5,863 bases of DNA, from contig JAFQOC010000433.1 in assembly GCA_017420845.1 (NCBI GenBank), positions 1 to 5,863 of the forward strand, written 5' to 3'. Made by a program: the position numbers and the translations under genes. This stretch comes from Clostridia bacterium. Lineage in GTDB: Bacteria; Bacillota; Clostridia; Oscillospirales; CAG-272. Within the stretch, counting starts at the first letter, position 1; the number at the start of each line of letters is the position of its first letter. Positions 5,834 to 5,863 of the stretch are shown here, one piece after another. The notes under the pieces were generated by a model. It was not told the DNA's origin. It did not search any database and was given only the letters and a program-made list of their open reading frames with translations.

Positions 5834-5855
5834 GGGGCGGCGCCTTCGACGCCCC
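5834..5855. repeat. GC-rich palindrome, possibly a copy of an interspersed intergenic repeat
   Basis: GGGGCG (5834-5839) pairs with CGCCCC (5850-5855). Inside it a G-A mismatch and two more pairs (C-G, G-C) close a CCTT loop. The flanks TAG on the left and G on the right recall the short 'GTAGGGG...CCCCG' palindromes I associate with intergenic repeats in gut Clostridia; that link is from memory and untested. It is followed by an A-run, not T, so it is not a + strand terminator. Confidence 0.45.
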
Positions 5856-5863
5856 GAAAAAAA

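Larger units (their letters stand above)
5546..5863. other. Non-coding stretch after the GH36 gene
   Basis: No open reading frame with a start, binding site or family signal is visible on either strand in these 318 bases. The stretch is more AT-rich than the genes before it, at least from about 5575. It holds a weak candidate terminator (5649-5680), a strong sigma-A promoter (5717-5745) and a GC-rich palindrome at the very end. The rest shows nothing I can name. Confidence 0.7.

Noticed and set aside
5834..5863. Terminal palindrome plus homopolymer as a Rho-independent terminator
   Set aside because: On the + strand the stem is followed by A, not T. On the minus strand the T-rich GGTTTTTT comes about 8 bases after the stem, too far for a standard terminator.
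1..5863. CRISPR array, tRNA, rRNA, transposase, toxin-antitoxin or phage defence genes
   Set aside because: No regularly spaced repeats, cloverleaf sequence, inverted ends with a transposase or defence domain could be found on either strand.

Overview
The window looks like chromosomal DNA from an uncultured, fairly GC-rich member of the Clostridia (Bacillota), probably a gut Oscillospirales- or Christensenellales-type genome. This rests on strong AGGAGG-type ribosome binding sites, compact sigma-A promoters with extended -10 boxes, short U-tailed terminators, and the gene families present (M42 peptidase, clostridial ECF sigma/anti-sigma pair, cytoplasmic GH36 glycosidase). The assignment is an inference from style, not from a marker gene. 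All supported genes lie on the + strand.

Layout. Bases 1-306 hold the C-terminal end of an M42 metallopeptidase, closed by a clear terminator (325-354). Bases 415-2689 form a four-gene operon: a candidate ECF-type promoter, an ECF sigma factor (486-1043), a single-pass membrane anti-sigma factor (1040-1708), a small four-helix membrane protein (1712-2122), a lipoprotein (2119-2655) and a terminator. Two junctions are 4-base ATGA overlaps and the third gap is 3 bases, so the genes are almost certainly translated together. This looks like a self-regulated envelope-sensing unit: sigma factor in the cytoplasm, anti-sigma spanning the membrane, and two further envelope proteins of unknown role.

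Bases 2713-3386 are a one-gene transcription unit: sigma-A promoter, short leader, a 189-residue cytoplasmic protein of unknown function that looks beta-rich, and a terminator. Bases 3410-5545 follow with another sigma-A promoter and leader and a 686-residue GH36 (melibiase/alpha-galactosidase superfamily) enzyme. The terminator-promoter-leader blocks in front of these two genes resemble each other over about 120 bases, with the same spacings and a small hairpin of the same geometry just before the ribosome binding site. The two genes are therefore probably expressed alike.

Bases 5546-5863 carry no gene I can support. They hold a weak candidate terminator, a very good sigma-A promoter (5717-5745) with no open reading frame in the roughly 110 bases after it, and a GC-rich palindrome at the very end. 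I see no CRISPR array, tRNA, rRNA, transposase or defence system. The most unusual items are the duplicated regulatory block with its paired leader hairpins, the non-canonical GH36 active-site residues, the envelope operon with two unassigned proteins, and the orphan promoter at the end.
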